64,000 bases of DNA from Dictyobacter aurantiacus (GCF_003967515.1 NZ_BIFQ01000001.1:1054001-1118000), one strand, 5' to 3'. Shown: positions 7,813 through 17,616, numbered from the stretch's first letter. Notes: generated by a model not told the origin, from the sequence alone. Translations and numbers: made by a program.

Positions 7813-8196
7813 TTAATGGCTATAGGATTTTAGCCCTAGAATACTCTGCACCTTCTCCGCTAACTCAAGTGGATGAAATGGCTTGGTCATGTGTTGGACC
7901 GCTCCCAGATCAATGCTGATGCGCTGGTAAATATCTTCATCGTGCGCGGTAATCATCATCACCGGTATATCACGTGTCATGGGCTCGGCTCGTAAGCTCT
8001 TACAAATGCGATAGCCATCCTCTCCTGGCATCATGACATCTAAAATGATTAAATCAGGTAGTTGAGAGAGCAGCAAGCGCTGTAGTTGCTGCCCGCTGGC
8101 CACAGCCTCTACTTGATATCCATGACGGCTCAGTACAAATGTGATAATCTCCCGGATCTCCTTATCATCGTCTACCACCACTATGCGCTTCGACAT
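7813..8196 (-). CDS. Stand-alone receiver-domain response regulator (CheY-like)
   Basis: The 127-residue protein is a receiver domain only. It has the acidic pocket VVVDDDKEIRE at the N-terminus, the phospho-acceptor Asp in LIILDVMMPGEDGY (about residue 52), the switch Thr in VMMITAHDE and the Lys in MTKPFHPLEL. There is no output domain. The ATG at 8196 lies after AGGTGGAG; an upstream GTG at 8205 is less likely. Such proteins relay phosphate or act by binding a partner. The cognate kinase is not adjacent; the hybrid-free histidine kinase at 10858-13287 is the nearest candidate. Confidence 0.9.
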   Translation of the reverse strand: MSKRIVVVDDDKEIREIITFVLSRHGYQVEAVASGQQLQRLLLSQLPDLIILDVMMPGEDGYRICKSLRAEPMTRDIPVMMITAHDEDIYQRISIDLGAVQHMTKPFHPLELAEKVQSILGLKSYSH

Positions 8197-8418
8197 ATGC
8201 TCCACCTGACTCCCTCACCTTTCTACCATCACTCTTACTATTATGATACAGATTTCCCGTGAGAAGTACAACTCGTACGCACAAATACGTTACTGAAGTA
8301 CATTTTTTTCATGCATGAAAAGAAGCAATGTTGACGGACGGCACTTCCTCTGTTATCATATGCACCAGAATCAGATATCAATCTATTTAAGTATCAGTAG
8401 CAAAAGAGGCGGAAAGAC

Positions 8419-9420
8419 ATGGTCACCCCTCCTCCTTCCTGGTCAAGTGTCTTACAGGGGATTATCAAATCCGCTGGTGAACGTCAGCGTTTATCATCCG
8501 CTCTAGGTGTGACGAGCATGACGTTGTCACGCTGGGCCAGTGGCGAATCCAAACCCCAAAAGCAGCATTTAATCCATTTACTTCAAGTTGTCAATGCCAA
8601 TCAAAGACCTGAGCTATTGGAGGCGCTTGAACATCAGTATCCCGACATTCAGTCGTGGTTAACGGAAGATAGCTCTGAACACATTCCCTCTGAATTTTTT
8701 GCGCAAGTACTAAATATACGTACTACAACGACGGAAAGTTTGCGCTTCTGGCGTATTAGCGAGCTGGTTCTGAAGCAGGCGCTGGCCCAGTTGGACCCCA
8801 ATAAACTGGGAATGGCCGTCAAACTGGTACAGTGTATGCCACCAAGCCCGGGCGATAAGATTCGCAGCCTGCGTGAGCGTGCGGGCAAGGGTACCTTGCC
8901 CTGGATGGCCGACCTGGAACATGATGTACTCTTTCTGGGCCTGGAGTCGCTTTCGGGCTATGCGGTTGAGGTACGCCATATCGTCAGCGACGATGACTTG
9001 CGTCAGAGCAAAACCTTTCCCGCCATCCAGGATTCATTTGAGGTCAGCGCGGCCGCCCACCCTATTCGCTTTGAGGGTTGCATCGCGGGTTGTTTGCTGG
9101 CATCCAGTACCCAGCCTGGCTATTTTTCACAGCAGCGTCTCAATCTCCTTTCGACCTTTAGCGATCTCATTTCGCTGGCATTTGAAAAAGAGGATTTTTA
9201 TCCTTCCCATTTGATTGAGCTCCGCGTGATGCCCAAACCCGAAGTACAACGACCCATCCTGGCGAATTTCCGGCAACGCGTCACGCATAAGTTTCAGCAG
9301 GCGATGCAGCATCAGCAGCATTTTAGCAATGCTGAAATTGAGCTGGAGGCATGGAAAGAACTGGAAGCCGAACTACTAGCTTACCATACGCCACAGTCAG
9401 ATACACCCGGCTCACAGTAA
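8419..9420 (+). CDS. XRE-type HTH protein with a GAF-like sensor domain
   Basis: The 333-residue protein starts with a short XRE-like helix-turn-helix (residues about 10-60: RQRLSSALGVTSMTLSRWAS) and then has a region predicted to fold as GAF (about 100-270), with TLPWMADLEHDVLFLGLESL and a closing helix LLSTFSDLISLAFEKEDFY. The C-terminal 60 residues are polar and Gln-rich and may be coiled coil. It looks like a one-component regulator in which a small molecule or redox signal bound by GAF modulates DNA binding. A GGAAAG site precedes the ATG. The stop lies 6 bp from the end of the convergent NtrC-like gene. Confidence 0.8.
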   Translation: MVTPPPSWSSVLQGIIKSAGERQRLSSALGVTSMTLSRWASGESKPQKQHLIHLLQVVNANQRPELLEALEHQYPDIQSWLTEDSSEHIPSEFFAQVLNIRTTTTESLRFWRISELVLKQALAQLDPNKLGMAVKLVQCMPPSPGDKIRSLRERAGKGTLPWMADLEHDVLFLGLESLSGYAVEVRHIVSDDDLRQSKTFPAIQDSFEVSAAAHPIRFEGCIAGCLLASSTQPGYFSQQRLNLLSTFSDLISLAFEKEDFYPSHLIELRVMPKPEVQRPILANFRQRVTHKFQQAMQHQQHFSNAEIELEAWKELEAELLAYHTPQSDTPGSQ

Positions 9421-9426
9421 CCAGAC

Positions 9427-10821
9427 CTATTCGATGTTGTGCTTTTTCATCAGGTAACGCAGTTGATCAACCTTCATACCAAGAAGCTCGGCAGCCTGCG
9501 TGCGACTATGCTTTGCCGTTTCCAGTGCCCGGCGTATCATGTGCTTTTCCAGTCGGGCGACAATATCATCTAATGCGATCGCGCTCACCGGTCGCGCATT
9601 CAACCACTGTTCCCAGGGATCATTCATGCTTATGCCGTAGGCATCAACCTGGCCCACGATCTCCTGGGGCAGGTGTACCGGCAATAATTCTTCGCTACTA
9701 CTTAAGATCATCGCCCGTTCGATCACATTTTTTAGTTCTCGAATATTGCCGGGCCAGCGATAAGCGAGCAGAAGACGTTGAGCTTCAGGCGAGATGCGAT
9801 GCACGTTACGACCCATGGTCTTATTGAAGTCAGCAATAAAACGGGTGGCAAACAATAAAACGTCGCCGGGCCGCTCACGCAGGGGCGGCAACGTGATAGT
9901 CAGAACCGCGAAGCGAAAATAGAGATCCGCGCGGAACGAGCCGTCAGCTTTTGCCTGCTCAAGATCCCGATTGGTGGCCGCCAGCACACGAACATTCAGG
10001 GTCACCTCTTTGTTGCCGCCCAGCCGAAAAAAAGAACGTGTCTCCAACACGCGCAGCAATTTAGCCTGCATATCCAGTGGCATCTCACCCACCTCATCCA
10101 GAAACAGGGTCCCGCCTTCGGCTAATTCAAGCAGGCCACGCTTCTGCTTCTTGGCATCGGTAAAGGCATAAGGCTCGTAGCCAAACAGCTCGCTTTCCAG
10201 TAAGTGGCTGGCAATGGCGGCGCAGTTGAGGGCATGAAAGGGACCAGCGCGGCGGGCGCTCTGCTCATGGATAGCGTGCGCCACCACTTCCTTGCCGGTA
10301 CCGCTCTCGCCCATGATCAAAACCGAAGCGTCACTGCGAGAGACGCGGGCCACCAGGTCAAAGACTTCTCGCATGCGTTCGCTATGCCCCACTACATAAT
10401 TGAAATGGTAATTATCGCTGCGCTCTTTGCGCAACTGCCGCAACTCACGCGACATGGCGCTGGTCTCTAATGCTCGCTGTACCACCAATAATAATTCATC
10501 CAGATCAAAACCTTTAAGCAGGTAGTCCGAGGCACCCAACTTCATGGCCGCCACCGCCGTCTGTACGTCTCCATATGCCGTTAAGATAACTACAGGAATA
10601 TCAGCGTCAAATTTGCGAATGCGAGAGAGCACTTCCAGACCGCTCAGTCGGGGCAGGCGCAGATCTAATAATACCAGGTCGATGGTCTGCCGCTGCAAGG
10701 CCGCCAGTCCAGCCTCGCCGTCAGACTCGGTAAAAACTTCGTAACCATGGCGTTTAAAAAAACGGGCAAACTGATGCGGTAGATAGGGCTCATCATCAAT
10801 AATGAGAATCGCTAAACTCAT
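9427..10821 (-). CDS. NtrC-type response regulator (REC-AAA+-Fis HTH) with altered GAFTGA loop
   Basis: The 464-residue protein has three domains. The receiver (1-120) carries IIDDEP and LVLLDLRLP. The AAA+ domain (about 140-380) has Walker A GESGTGKE, Walker B GGTLFLDEVGEM and the R-finger region WPGNIRELKNVIERA. The Fis-type HTH is at the end (HSRTQAAELLGMKVDQLRYL). Such proteins normally activate sigma-54 promoters. The sigma-54-contacting GAFTGA loop is here YAFTDA, so contact with sigma-54 may be changed or lost. It lies 36 bp after the histidine kinase gene and is its cognate partner. RBS AGAGG precedes the ATG. Confidence 0.92.
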   Translation of the reverse strand: MSLAILIIDDEPYLPHQFARFFKRHGYEVFTESDGEAGLAALQRQTIDLVLLDLRLPRLSGLEVLSRIRKFDADIPVVILTAYGDVQTAVAAMKLGASDYLLKGFDLDELLLVVQRALETSAMSRELRQLRKERSDNYHFNYVVGHSERMREVFDLVARVSRSDASVLIMGESGTGKEVVAHAIHEQSARRAGPFHALNCAAIASHLLESELFGYEPYAFTDAKKQKRGLLELAEGGTLFLDEVGEMPLDMQAKLLRVLETRSFFRLGGNKEVTLNVRVLAATNRDLEQAKADGSFRADLYFRFAVLTITLPPLRERPGDVLLFATRFIADFNKTMGRNVHRISPEAQRLLLAYRWPGNIRELKNVIERAMILSSSEELLPVHLPQEIVGQVDAYGISMNDPWEQWLNARPVSAIALDDIVARLEKHMIRRALETAKHSRTQAAELLGMKVDQLRYLMKKHNIE

Positions 10822-10857
10822 AGGTATACCTCTGTCGTGTCTGGATATATGAAATGC

Positions 10858-13287
10858 TCACATATCATTTTCGCTGGCATCCAAAGGCGAAACGTGAGGA
10901 TGCTCGGCAATGACGTCGCCTGTGACATAGGGCATGCGAATAGCTATCGTGGCTCCATAACCATACTGACTCTCAATTCGTAGATATCCTCCATGATCCT
11001 CAATCAGTCTGCGTGTGATCGCCAGGCCCAGACCGATACCATGAGCTTTGGTAGTATAGAAGGGCTGGAAGATATGCTTCAACTGCTCGGTCGCAATGCC
11101 AACGCCGGTATCTCTGATCAAGATCTCCAGCCACTGGTCGACGCGAAACTCTTTCTGACTAACATGCCTGTCAATGAGCCAGGCATAGGCGTTGCCCACG
11201 ATACCCGGGCTTCCCGAAGGACGCTGGGTGGGCGGGCAGTCAGAGCCAGCGGTATCGTAAATAGCCCGCTCGGTGGGGATACAGTGACAGGCCATCGTTA
11301 ATACGCCACCATCAGGCATGGCCTGAATGGCATTCAGCGTGAGATTGACAATCGCCTGCTCAATCTGGCCGGTATCAACCCAGACAGGGGGGAGATCATC
11401 AAAGATGCGGTGGATCTCTATATTGGCTTCTGTGCATTGATTTTGCAGCAGTTCCAGTACCTGTTCACACAGATCAACAATATCGCAGCGGACGCGGTGA
11501 AGCTGGCGTGGCTTCGCGAAGAGCAATAAATCACGCACAATACTGTCCAGGCGCTCAACCTCTTTAAGCACCACGCCGGTAGATTCCTGAATCCAGGCCC
11601 GCTGCTCAACTGTCGGGGCGGTGATGGTGGCATCGCCCTCCTCGGCCAGGAAATCATTGTGCAACATCTGGATCGAGGTTTTAATCGAGGCCAGTGGATT
11701 ACGCACCTCATGGGCCACGCTGGCGGCCATCTCCCCCAATGAGGCCAGACGGTCCAGTCGCCGTCGCTCCTCCTCCAGTTTATGCATGGTGGTAACATCG
11801 GTAAAAGTGGTCAGCAGTCCCATCTGTGTACCACCATCGTCGTACAGGGGCCGCATATCAACTTCTAACACGAGCTCGCGCTCATAACGGTCGACAGTGA
11901 CAAGGGTCTCACTCTGGACTTCGCCAATGTGCATTCCAACCAGAAAAGCCTCTTGCTGCCGTTCCGAGAGTACCTGGCTCGTGGCGCTATCCTTGTGGGA
12001 GCCATGGTTGGCACGCAGATTAAGGATTTTTTGTAGAGATTGGCCCAGAACCTCATAGGGGTGATAGCCAAGGATAATGGCGGCGGCACGATTGAAGGTG
12101 TGGATACAACCAGTTTGATCGGTGGCGATCAGTCCACAGGGTACGCTTTCCAGGATGAGCGCGTGCAGGCGCTGATCCTCCAGCACCTGGCGTAACAGGC
12201 GGCGTGCTTCGTTGCGCGCCGCCACAACTTCATCTACCAGATATCTATTCTCCAGCGTCGCGCTAGCCTGGCTGGCTACCACCTGCAGCAGAGCAATTTC
12301 CGCCTGGCGCATTTTCCAGGGGCGATAATAGCCGCCAACGATACAACCAAAGATGGCAGTCGGCTGGACTATCCCATTACCATTCTCAAGATGCTCACCA
12401 GCGGAACGATCCAGAGGCTGATTGCGCAACAGAGGAATGGCAAAAAAGGTCTTGACACGCTCGGGCAGCTCTTCGAAATAGTCATGGACATAAGCGTGCC
12501 GGCCATCACCAGGACGCTCAATCACCAGGGGCGTGAGCGAACGCTGTTCCCGGAAACGCTGGAAGAGCAGGCTGCGCAAGCGAGGAGTCAGCCAGTTCGT
12601 GGCGGCGACATCCGTATCCGGCTCCAGCAGTTCACAGAGCTCAACCCCCGCGATCTCCCGTGTGCGCTGCAATACCGCGCTACGCAACCGCTCAGCCTCA
12701 AACAGAGAACCATGCATCTGGCTGCTGATGCTGTTGAGCAGAGAAAGCTCCTGGATGCGTTCCCGGTCGCGCTCTAGCAGGCGCGCGTTCTCCAACAAGA
12801 GCGCGACAACACCAGCCACAGCCTCAATGGCATCATCCATATCATTGGACCAGCCGGAGGGGTAATCTGTTTCATCCTCTTCTGGCCCGCGCAGCAATAC
12901 CATGACACCAATCGCGCGCTGACGATAGAGCAGAGGCACAGCCAGCAGCGTAGGAGAGAACGCAGGACGCATGATAACCCGACGCTCGCGCCAGGCACAG
13001 GCTTCAGGCTCATTGCACTGGACATCAATAGGATTCACATGAGCCACCGCCAGCAAGGCTGCCGACCATCCTGGAAGATCATCGAACGAGCCAGAAGCCA
13101 GTTGTAATGTCTCACCAACCAGTAGATAGAGGAGCACGCACCGGCAGCGCAGCAGGGCCGACAAACGCCGGGGCAGACTATCACGCAACGTGCGATAATC
13201 AGTAACCGCGCTAAAATTATTCAACAATGTTTTTATAATAGCTGGTATATGCAATTGATCGGAATAGTGCTCCACATCCATCGTCAC
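10858..13287 (-). CDS. GAF-GAF-PAS sensor histidine kinase
   Basis: The 809-residue kinase has no membrane segment. Two GAF-like regions (about 15-165 and 185-355) are followed by a PAS domain (about 375-500, with VPCGLIATDQTGCIHTFNRA). The HisKA domain has the H-box VAHEVRNPLASIKTS near residue 525, and the ATPase has N-box NLTLNAIQAMPDGG, G1 RDTGVGI and G2 GIGLGLAITRRLIEDHGG. About 60 extra residues separate the N and G1 boxes. It is a cytosolic NtrB-like kinase and feeds the NtrC-like regulator immediately downstream. The signal is unknown; the GAF domains suggest a soluble ligand. Confidence 0.92.
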   Translation of the reverse strand: MTMDVEHYSDQLHIPAIIKTLLNNFSAVTDYRTLRDSLPRRLSALLRCRCVLLYLLVGETLQLASGSFDDLPGWSAALLAVAHVNPIDVQCNEPEACAWRERRVIMRPAFSPTLLAVPLLYRQRAIGVMVLLRGPEEDETDYPSGWSNDMDDAIEAVAGVVALLLENARLLERDRERIQELSLLNSISSQMHGSLFEAERLRSAVLQRTREIAGVELCELLEPDTDVAATNWLTPRLRSLLFQRFREQRSLTPLVIERPGDGRHAYVHDYFEELPERVKTFFAIPLLRNQPLDRSAGEHLENGNGIVQPTAIFGCIVGGYYRPWKMRQAEIALLQVVASQASATLENRYLVDEVVAARNEARRLLRQVLEDQRLHALILESVPCGLIATDQTGCIHTFNRAAAIILGYHPYEVLGQSLQKILNLRANHGSHKDSATSQVLSERQQEAFLVGMHIGEVQSETLVTVDRYERELVLEVDMRPLYDDGGTQMGLLTTFTDVTTMHKLEEERRRLDRLASLGEMAASVAHEVRNPLASIKTSIQMLHNDFLAEEGDATITAPTVEQRAWIQESTGVVLKEVERLDSIVRDLLLFAKPRQLHRVRCDIVDLCEQVLELLQNQCTEANIEIHRIFDDLPPVWVDTGQIEQAIVNLTLNAIQAMPDGGVLTMACHCIPTERAIYDTAGSDCPPTQRPSGSPGIVGNAYAWLIDRHVSQKEFRVDQWLEILIRDTGVGIATEQLKHIFQPFYTTKAHGIGLGLAITRRLIEDHGGYLRIESQYGYGATIAIRMPYVTGDVIAEHPHVSPLDASENDM

Positions 13288-13555
13288 ACCCGCCTCTCTT
13301 CCTCATCCATCATACAGTATCACAATTTATTAAACATTAGAGGCATACTTAAGTGAGGACCATCCCCTACTATACCAGAATAGCAGATTTTTTGCATTAA
13401 CGCGTCATTTTTATGAACATATTGTCATATTTAGCGCATCGGCCAGCACTTCCCGCCTCTGGCGCAATGCATACGTTGTCAGCAGGTCTGCAATGATTTA
13501 AAATACATAGCAGATACGGTCCTGATTTATGGGCAAGGGAGATCAATGAAAACGT

Positions 13556-14239
13556 ATGGCACAGATAAGGAAGCTGCCGCCAGTTGCGCCACGTCTACGG
13601 GAAGCACAGCCAGCCGAAGTGGCCCCACTCTGGGTTTCGACCATCGCCGCGCTGATCGCGGGTATCCTTTACGCTATTTTACCTGAACCTCTTACACTGG
13701 GTCCGAGCTGGCTGCCACTGGTCCTGGAGCTGGTCATTATCCTGCCTGGAACGGCTGCGGCTCTCCTCGGGCATCCATTTTCAGCGCGCACGAATCGCAT
13801 CCTGGCTTTTTGTCTGCTCGGCATCACAACCGCCGCTCTCGTCATCGGTGTCGTCCTGCTGGTTACGACGCTGCCGGCGCGACACGAGGGGAGGGATGCC
13901 ATCAGCCTGCTGCGTACCGGCGCGTTACTGTGGATCGCGAATGTCCTGGTATTTGGGCTCTGGTATTGGGAGATAGATGGCAGTGGACCGCACAAGCGGG
14001 CCGCCATCGGACATCAAGCCACCGACTTTTTATTTCCACAGCAGGCTGATGGCAACACGCGGAATTGGACGCCCCACTTCCTCGACTATCTCTTCCTGGG
14101 CTTCACGGGAGCAACCGCGCTCAGCCCTGCCGACACCTTTCCTTTAAGCCGCCGCGCCAAGTCCTTGATGATGGCCGAAGCCTTGATCGCCATGGTCATT
14201 CTGACGATTTTGATCGGGCGCGCCATCAATATTGTCTAG
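13556..14239 (+). CDS. Polytopic membrane protein of unknown function
   Basis: The 227-residue protein has about five hydrophobic helices. These include VSTIAALIAGILYAIL, LELVIILPGTAAALLG, LLGITTAALVIGVVLLV, LLWIANVLVFGLWYWEID and a last helix ending in RAINIV. A re-entrant-like segment before the last helix (YLFLGFTGATALSPADTFPL) resembles the pore-type loop seen in a family of uncharacterised bacterial membrane proteins. I infer channel-like architecture, with no function assigned. The ATG at 13556 has a rather distant AAGGGA. It is divergent from the histidine kinase and convergent with codA, and the 268-bp gap before it holds no gene. Confidence 0.72.
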   Translation: MAQIRKLPPVAPRLREAQPAEVAPLWVSTIAALIAGILYAILPEPLTLGPSWLPLVLELVIILPGTAAALLGHPFSARTNRILAFCLLGITTAALVIGVVLLVTTLPARHEGRDAISLLRTGALLWIANVLVFGLWYWEIDGSGPHKRAAIGHQATDFLFPQQADGNTRNWTPHFLDYLFLGFTGATALSPADTFPLSRRAKSLMMAEALIAMVILTILIGRAINIV

Positions 14240-14268
14240 CTCACAACGCCTTTTCGGGGTGGTATAGC

Positions 14269-15573
14269 TTACTCGGCGGAGTGGGGACGAAATGTGATGA
14301 CCAGCTCATCCTGCTGCGTGTCTCCTCCGCGCTGGAGCAGACTGCGCGCCGGCGTGGTCGAGGCAATCTGCCTCCCACCTTTGAAGACATACAGGCGCGC
14401 GGGAAGCAAGCGCAGGGCCTCAAACGCCGTTGGAGCATCCAGCAGCAGAAAATCAGCTGGCTTGCCCTCCTCGATACCATAGCGATCCTCAAGGCGCAGC
14501 GCGCGCGCTGCATTGGTCGTAATCAGGTCCAGCACAGCATCGATCTCGTCATAGCCACTCATATGGCAGAGGAAGAGGGCCAGTTGCGCCGCCGCCAGCA
14601 TGTCGCCGCGCCCCATTGGGAACCAGGGATCCATGATCGAGTCATGACCCAGCGCCACATTGACTCCGCCCGCCAGCAGTTCCTTCACCCGTGTGATACC
14701 GCGCCTCTTGGGATAGGTATCAAAACGTCCCTGCAGCACCACGTTATCAAAAGGATTAGCCACCACGTTTACCCCTGCGCGCGCCAGCAAGCCGATCAGC
14801 TTGAACGCGTAGGCGTTATCATAAGAATGCATCGCGGTGCAGTGGCTGGCCGTCACCCTTCCCTGCCAGCTACGCTCAATAGTATCGGCCGCCATCACCT
14901 CGGTGAAGCGCGACAGCGGATCATCGGTCTCATCGCAGTGGCAATCGATATCGCGGTTGAACTCTTTCGCCAGCTCAAAAACGTAGTGTACATCCTCCAC
15001 ACCCATGTCGCGCGTCCATTCGTAGTGTGGAATACCACCGACCACGTCGCACCCCAGCTCCATAGCCTGGCGCATCAAAGTGCGTCCATTGGGAAAGGAT
15101 AGAATACCATCCTGTGGAAAGGCCACCAGCTGCAGATCACAGATATCGCGGACCTCCTCGCGCACCTCCAGCAGGGCTCTCAGGGCCGTCAAATTGGGAT
15201 CGCACACATCCACATGGCTACGAATATGCAGCGTTCCCTGCGCCACCTCCCATTGAATCTCTTCCAGTGCGCGCCGCTTTACATCTTCATGCGTCAGATC
15301 TGGCTTGCGTTCGCTCCAGATCTGGATGCCCTCCAGTAATGTTCCCGACGCGTTGTAGCGCGGCTGGCCCACCGTCAACACAGCATCCAGGTGAACATGG
15401 GCATCAATGAAAGGTGGGGATAGCAGACGCCCACCGGCATCGATCTCCTCTCGTGCCGTAGCAGACGCCAGATCAGGTGCGATGCGCGCAAACACTCCAT
15501 CCTGGATCGCGATATCTACCAGCCCACTGCGCCGCTGCAAGCGCGCATGGCGAATCAATACATCATATGGCAT
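14269..15573 (-). CDS. codA: Cytosine deaminase-like amidohydrolase
   Basis: Starting at the ATG at 15573 (GAAAGGA upstream) the protein has 434 residues, the length of bacterial CodA. It shows the metal site FIDAHVHLD (H-x-H), DIDCHCDETDDP with the catalytic Glu region, ASHCTAMHSY, and LGHDSIMDPWFPMGRGDML, all diagnostic for the cytosine deaminase branch. It would convert cytosine to uracil and ammonia in the cytosol for pyrimidine salvage. It follows a cytosine/purine permease gene in the same direction, with a strong inverted repeat between them. The long open frame on the opposite strand here is a shadow. Confidence 0.93.
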   Translation of the reverse strand: MPYDVLIRHARLQRRSGLVDIAIQDGVFARIAPDLASATAREEIDAGGRLLSPPFIDAHVHLDAVLTVGQPRYNASGTLLEGIQIWSERKPDLTHEDVKRRALEEIQWEVAQGTLHIRSHVDVCDPNLTALRALLEVREEVRDICDLQLVAFPQDGILSFPNGRTLMRQAMELGCDVVGGIPHYEWTRDMGVEDVHYVFELAKEFNRDIDCHCDETDDPLSRFTEVMAADTIERSWQGRVTASHCTAMHSYDNAYAFKLIGLLARAGVNVVANPFDNVVLQGRFDTYPKRRGITRVKELLAGGVNVALGHDSIMDPWFPMGRGDMLAAAQLALFLCHMSGYDEIDAVLDLITTNAARALRLEDRYGIEEGKPADFLLLDAPTAFEALRLLPARLYVFKGGRQIASTTPARSLLQRGGDTQQDELVITFRPHSAE

Positions 15574-15615
15574 AGTTTTTCCTTTCTCGTCTCGCCGTCT
15601 CAACCGGCCAGACCA

Positions 15616-15659
15616 ACCATAAAGGGGATCCCTCACTGAAGAAGGATCCCCTTTATGGT
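15616..15659. repeat. 16-bp perfect inverted repeat between codB-like and codA genes
   Basis: Positions 15616-15631 and 15644-15659 are perfectly complementary around a 12-base loop. There is no T-run on the minus strand, so it is more likely an mRNA stability or attenuation stem in the permease-deaminase transcript than a simple terminator. Confidence 0.85.
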
Positions 15660-15725
15660 ATCTGCAAAATGGATGTATAGGCAAATTGCAGATAGAATAA
15701 AACGCTGCGATATATGCGACAGAAC

Positions 15726-17111
15726 TTAGCGCGCGGTCTGTTTGAGCTCGATCGGACGCAGGATCAGATAGGCAATGGCGGCAAAAACCACACCTAGCTC
15801 AAAGCCAATGTCCATCCCACTTAAAGCTGTAGCTATCGGTCCGGTAAACAGTGCCTGAGACGCGCCAAGCCAGACGCCAACCAGGCCCAGGAACATGGCG
15901 ACAATCGCGGCCCAGCCGACGGGTAACTTACTGCGCGTATTCCAGTCATCGAGATTATATCTTCCTTTGCGGAAAACAAAGTGCTCCAGGATCAGGATAA
16001 TCGCCCATGGGCCTAGCCAGTAAGCAATCAACAGCAAGAAATTATTCAAGGTTTCGCTGAAATTAGCGGCCAGAGGAATAGCAATTAATACGTAGATTAC
16101 CGCGCCAATCAGGGTCCAGACCGCGCGATTAACACGCTGGAAAGCACGTCCCAACACCTGAATGGTCAGGCCAAGACTATAGTCATTGGGAATGTTGTTG
16201 GCCACGACACTCAATGCCAGCAGGACAAGAATGATGGTTCCCAGCCCACCCAGCGGCTTTAAGACCAGGGCCAGTGTGCCACCGGTACTGGGAGCATTGT
16301 AGGCGGCAACCGTGGTTAAACCAAGGCCAAGAATTTCCAACAGGATACAGGGGATGGTCACACCCAGGAAGGTCAGCCAGAACACACGGCTAGCAGGGGT
16401 CTCTTCCGGTTGGTTCACGTTATAATCCGCGGCATACGAACTCCAGCCGGTGGCGAAACCGTAGATGGCACCGCCAAACGAGATCAGACCGGCCAGCGTA
16501 CCCAGGCTAAAGGCTGGTGCGGGCACTGCCACAAAATGAGGACCGGCCAGCACCGCCATCAAGATAAAGATGACGGCCATGGGGATCCAGGCGTAGCGCT
16601 CGTATCTATGCACATATTTGTATCCATAAATACTTACGAATGTAGTCAAAATAGCAATAATCAGGATACCAACCCATGGTGGAACCGCTCCATTGCTCAG
16701 AGCGTTAACTAATTGACCACCCACGATCACGTTGACCGCGGACCAGCCGATACAGGCTGCAATATTAAAAAACGCCATGATCACGGTTCCCCACCAGCCG
16801 AAGGAGAAGCGCGTAATCGTCATCTGGCGCAAACCCAGTCTGGGGCCCAGAGTAGAAAAAAACGCAACAGGAAGCACACCTAAAATGTTAAATATAACGA
16901 TGATTGCCACGCTTTGCCAGAAACCAAGCTTGAAAAGAGGGATAGCCAGGGCGCCCAGCGCAACGGTTGAGAGCACCAGGTTCGCCGATAACCACATCGT
17001 AAAATTATCAAAGATACGTACGTGGGTCCTGGCCCTGGGAGATACACGCTCAATACCGTGCGTTTCAATTCCCTTTTCGTCAATCGGGGTTTCAATCGTA
17101 TCTGTAGCCAA
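15726..17111 (-). CDS. NCS1-family cytosine/purine permease, TTG start
   Basis: The protein is an NCS1 symporter of about 461 residues with twelve hydrophobic helices. Diagnostic segments are NFTMWLSANLVLSTVALG, the GPRLGLRQMTITRFSFGWWG loop after TM2, IGWSAVNVIVGGQL and SYAADYNVNQPEETPASRVF. I place the start at TTG 17111, because AAGGAG lies nine bases upstream and no ATG has a ribosome site. It would import cytosine or a related base with a cation. codA follows 152 bp downstream and a promoter lies at 17224-17254. The divergent PucR-type gene is a plausible regulator. Confidence 0.88.
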   Translation of the reverse strand: MATDTIETPIDEKGIETHGIERVSPRARTHVRIFDNFTMWLSANLVLSTVALGALAIPLFKLGFWQSVAIIVIFNILGVLPVAFFSTLGPRLGLRQMTITRFSFGWWGTVIMAFFNIAACIGWSAVNVIVGGQLVNALSNGAVPPWVGILIIAILTTFVSIYGYKYVHRYERYAWIPMAVIFILMAVLAGPHFVAVPAPAFSLGTLAGLISFGGAIYGFATGWSSYAADYNVNQPEETPASRVFWLTFLGVTIPCILLEILGLGLTTVAAYNAPSTGGTLALVLKPLGGLGTIILVLLALSVVANNIPNDYSLGLTIQVLGRAFQRVNRAVWTLIGAVIYVLIAIPLAANFSETLNNFLLLIAYWLGPWAIILILEHFVFRKGRYNLDDWNTRSKLPVGWAAIVAMFLGLVGVWLGASQALFTGPIATALSGMDIGFELGVVFAAIAYLILRPIELKQTAR

Positions 17112-17223
17112 GGATAGAGACTCCTTATGTAAAAAAAACAGGACAGAATAAAGCAACGAAGCATCAAAAAAGCCATACAGAGGCTGTACGGCGATGTACA
17201 AAATATTCTGGAGCTATGCATCA

Positions 17224-17254
17224 ATTATAACAGCCTCAGCTTATAGGTTGTCAA
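17224..17254 (-). promoter_or_regulatory. Promoter of the permease-codA operon
   Basis: On the minus strand TTGACA (17254-17249) and TATAAT (17229-17224) are 19 bp apart. The hexamers are perfect but the spacing is long, typical of a promoter helped or tuned by a regulator. Downstream to 17750 I see no gene except the stem at 17571. Confidence 0.65.
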
Positions 17255-17570
17255 CTAATTGAGCAGACATAAATTTTCATACTGTAGAGAATTGTACACA
17301 TTGATGGTGATAACAATAGACATATCATACAACTTATACAGCACACACGCGCGCTACCAGAAAAACTCGTTCAAATACACAGGCAGTGACAAAAATATAC
17401 ATCGAGACAGAAAAACACACATTAACACAACCCCGCCGGAACGTTTTTTTTATGAATTTCTAATGAAAATGTTTAAGACAAGGTTAAACTCTAGACGTAG
17501 CGAAAGAAAATGGGTACAATGGCTCATATATAGTTATGGACGGAGTATCCATATGAACCTGATCTATAGA

Positions 17571-17616
17571 GGGCGATCAATGGTGTAACGCTCCTACATA
17601 CACCATCTGATCGCCC
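17571..17616. repeat. Interrupted inverted repeat upstream of the PucR-type gene
   Basis: GGGCGATCA (17571-17579) pairs with TGATCGCCC (17608-17616), and ATGGTGTA (17580-17587) pairs with TACACCAT (17599-17606), with one unpaired base. Located 135 bp before the regulator start, it may be a leader stem or an operator. Confidence 0.7.

Noticed and set aside
13288..13555. Possible sigma-54 promoter between the histidine kinase and the membrane-protein gene
   Set aside because: A TGGCGC is present but no TTGC element at the required spacing follows.
14065..15102. Open frame of 345 codons on the plus strand
   Set aside because: It lies wholly antisense to the cytosine deaminase and the end of the membrane-protein gene, has His/Arg/Gln-rich composition typical of a shadow, and has no ribosome site.
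15616..15659. Simple Rho-independent terminator for the permease gene
   Set aside because: It has no T-run on the minus strand and lies inside a two-gene operon; I list it as a stem of uncertain role.
17259..17588. Open frame of 109 codons upstream of the PucR-type gene
   Set aside because: It has no ribosome site, an unnatural composition rich in Arg, Lys, Tyr and Ser, and covers the permease promoter region.
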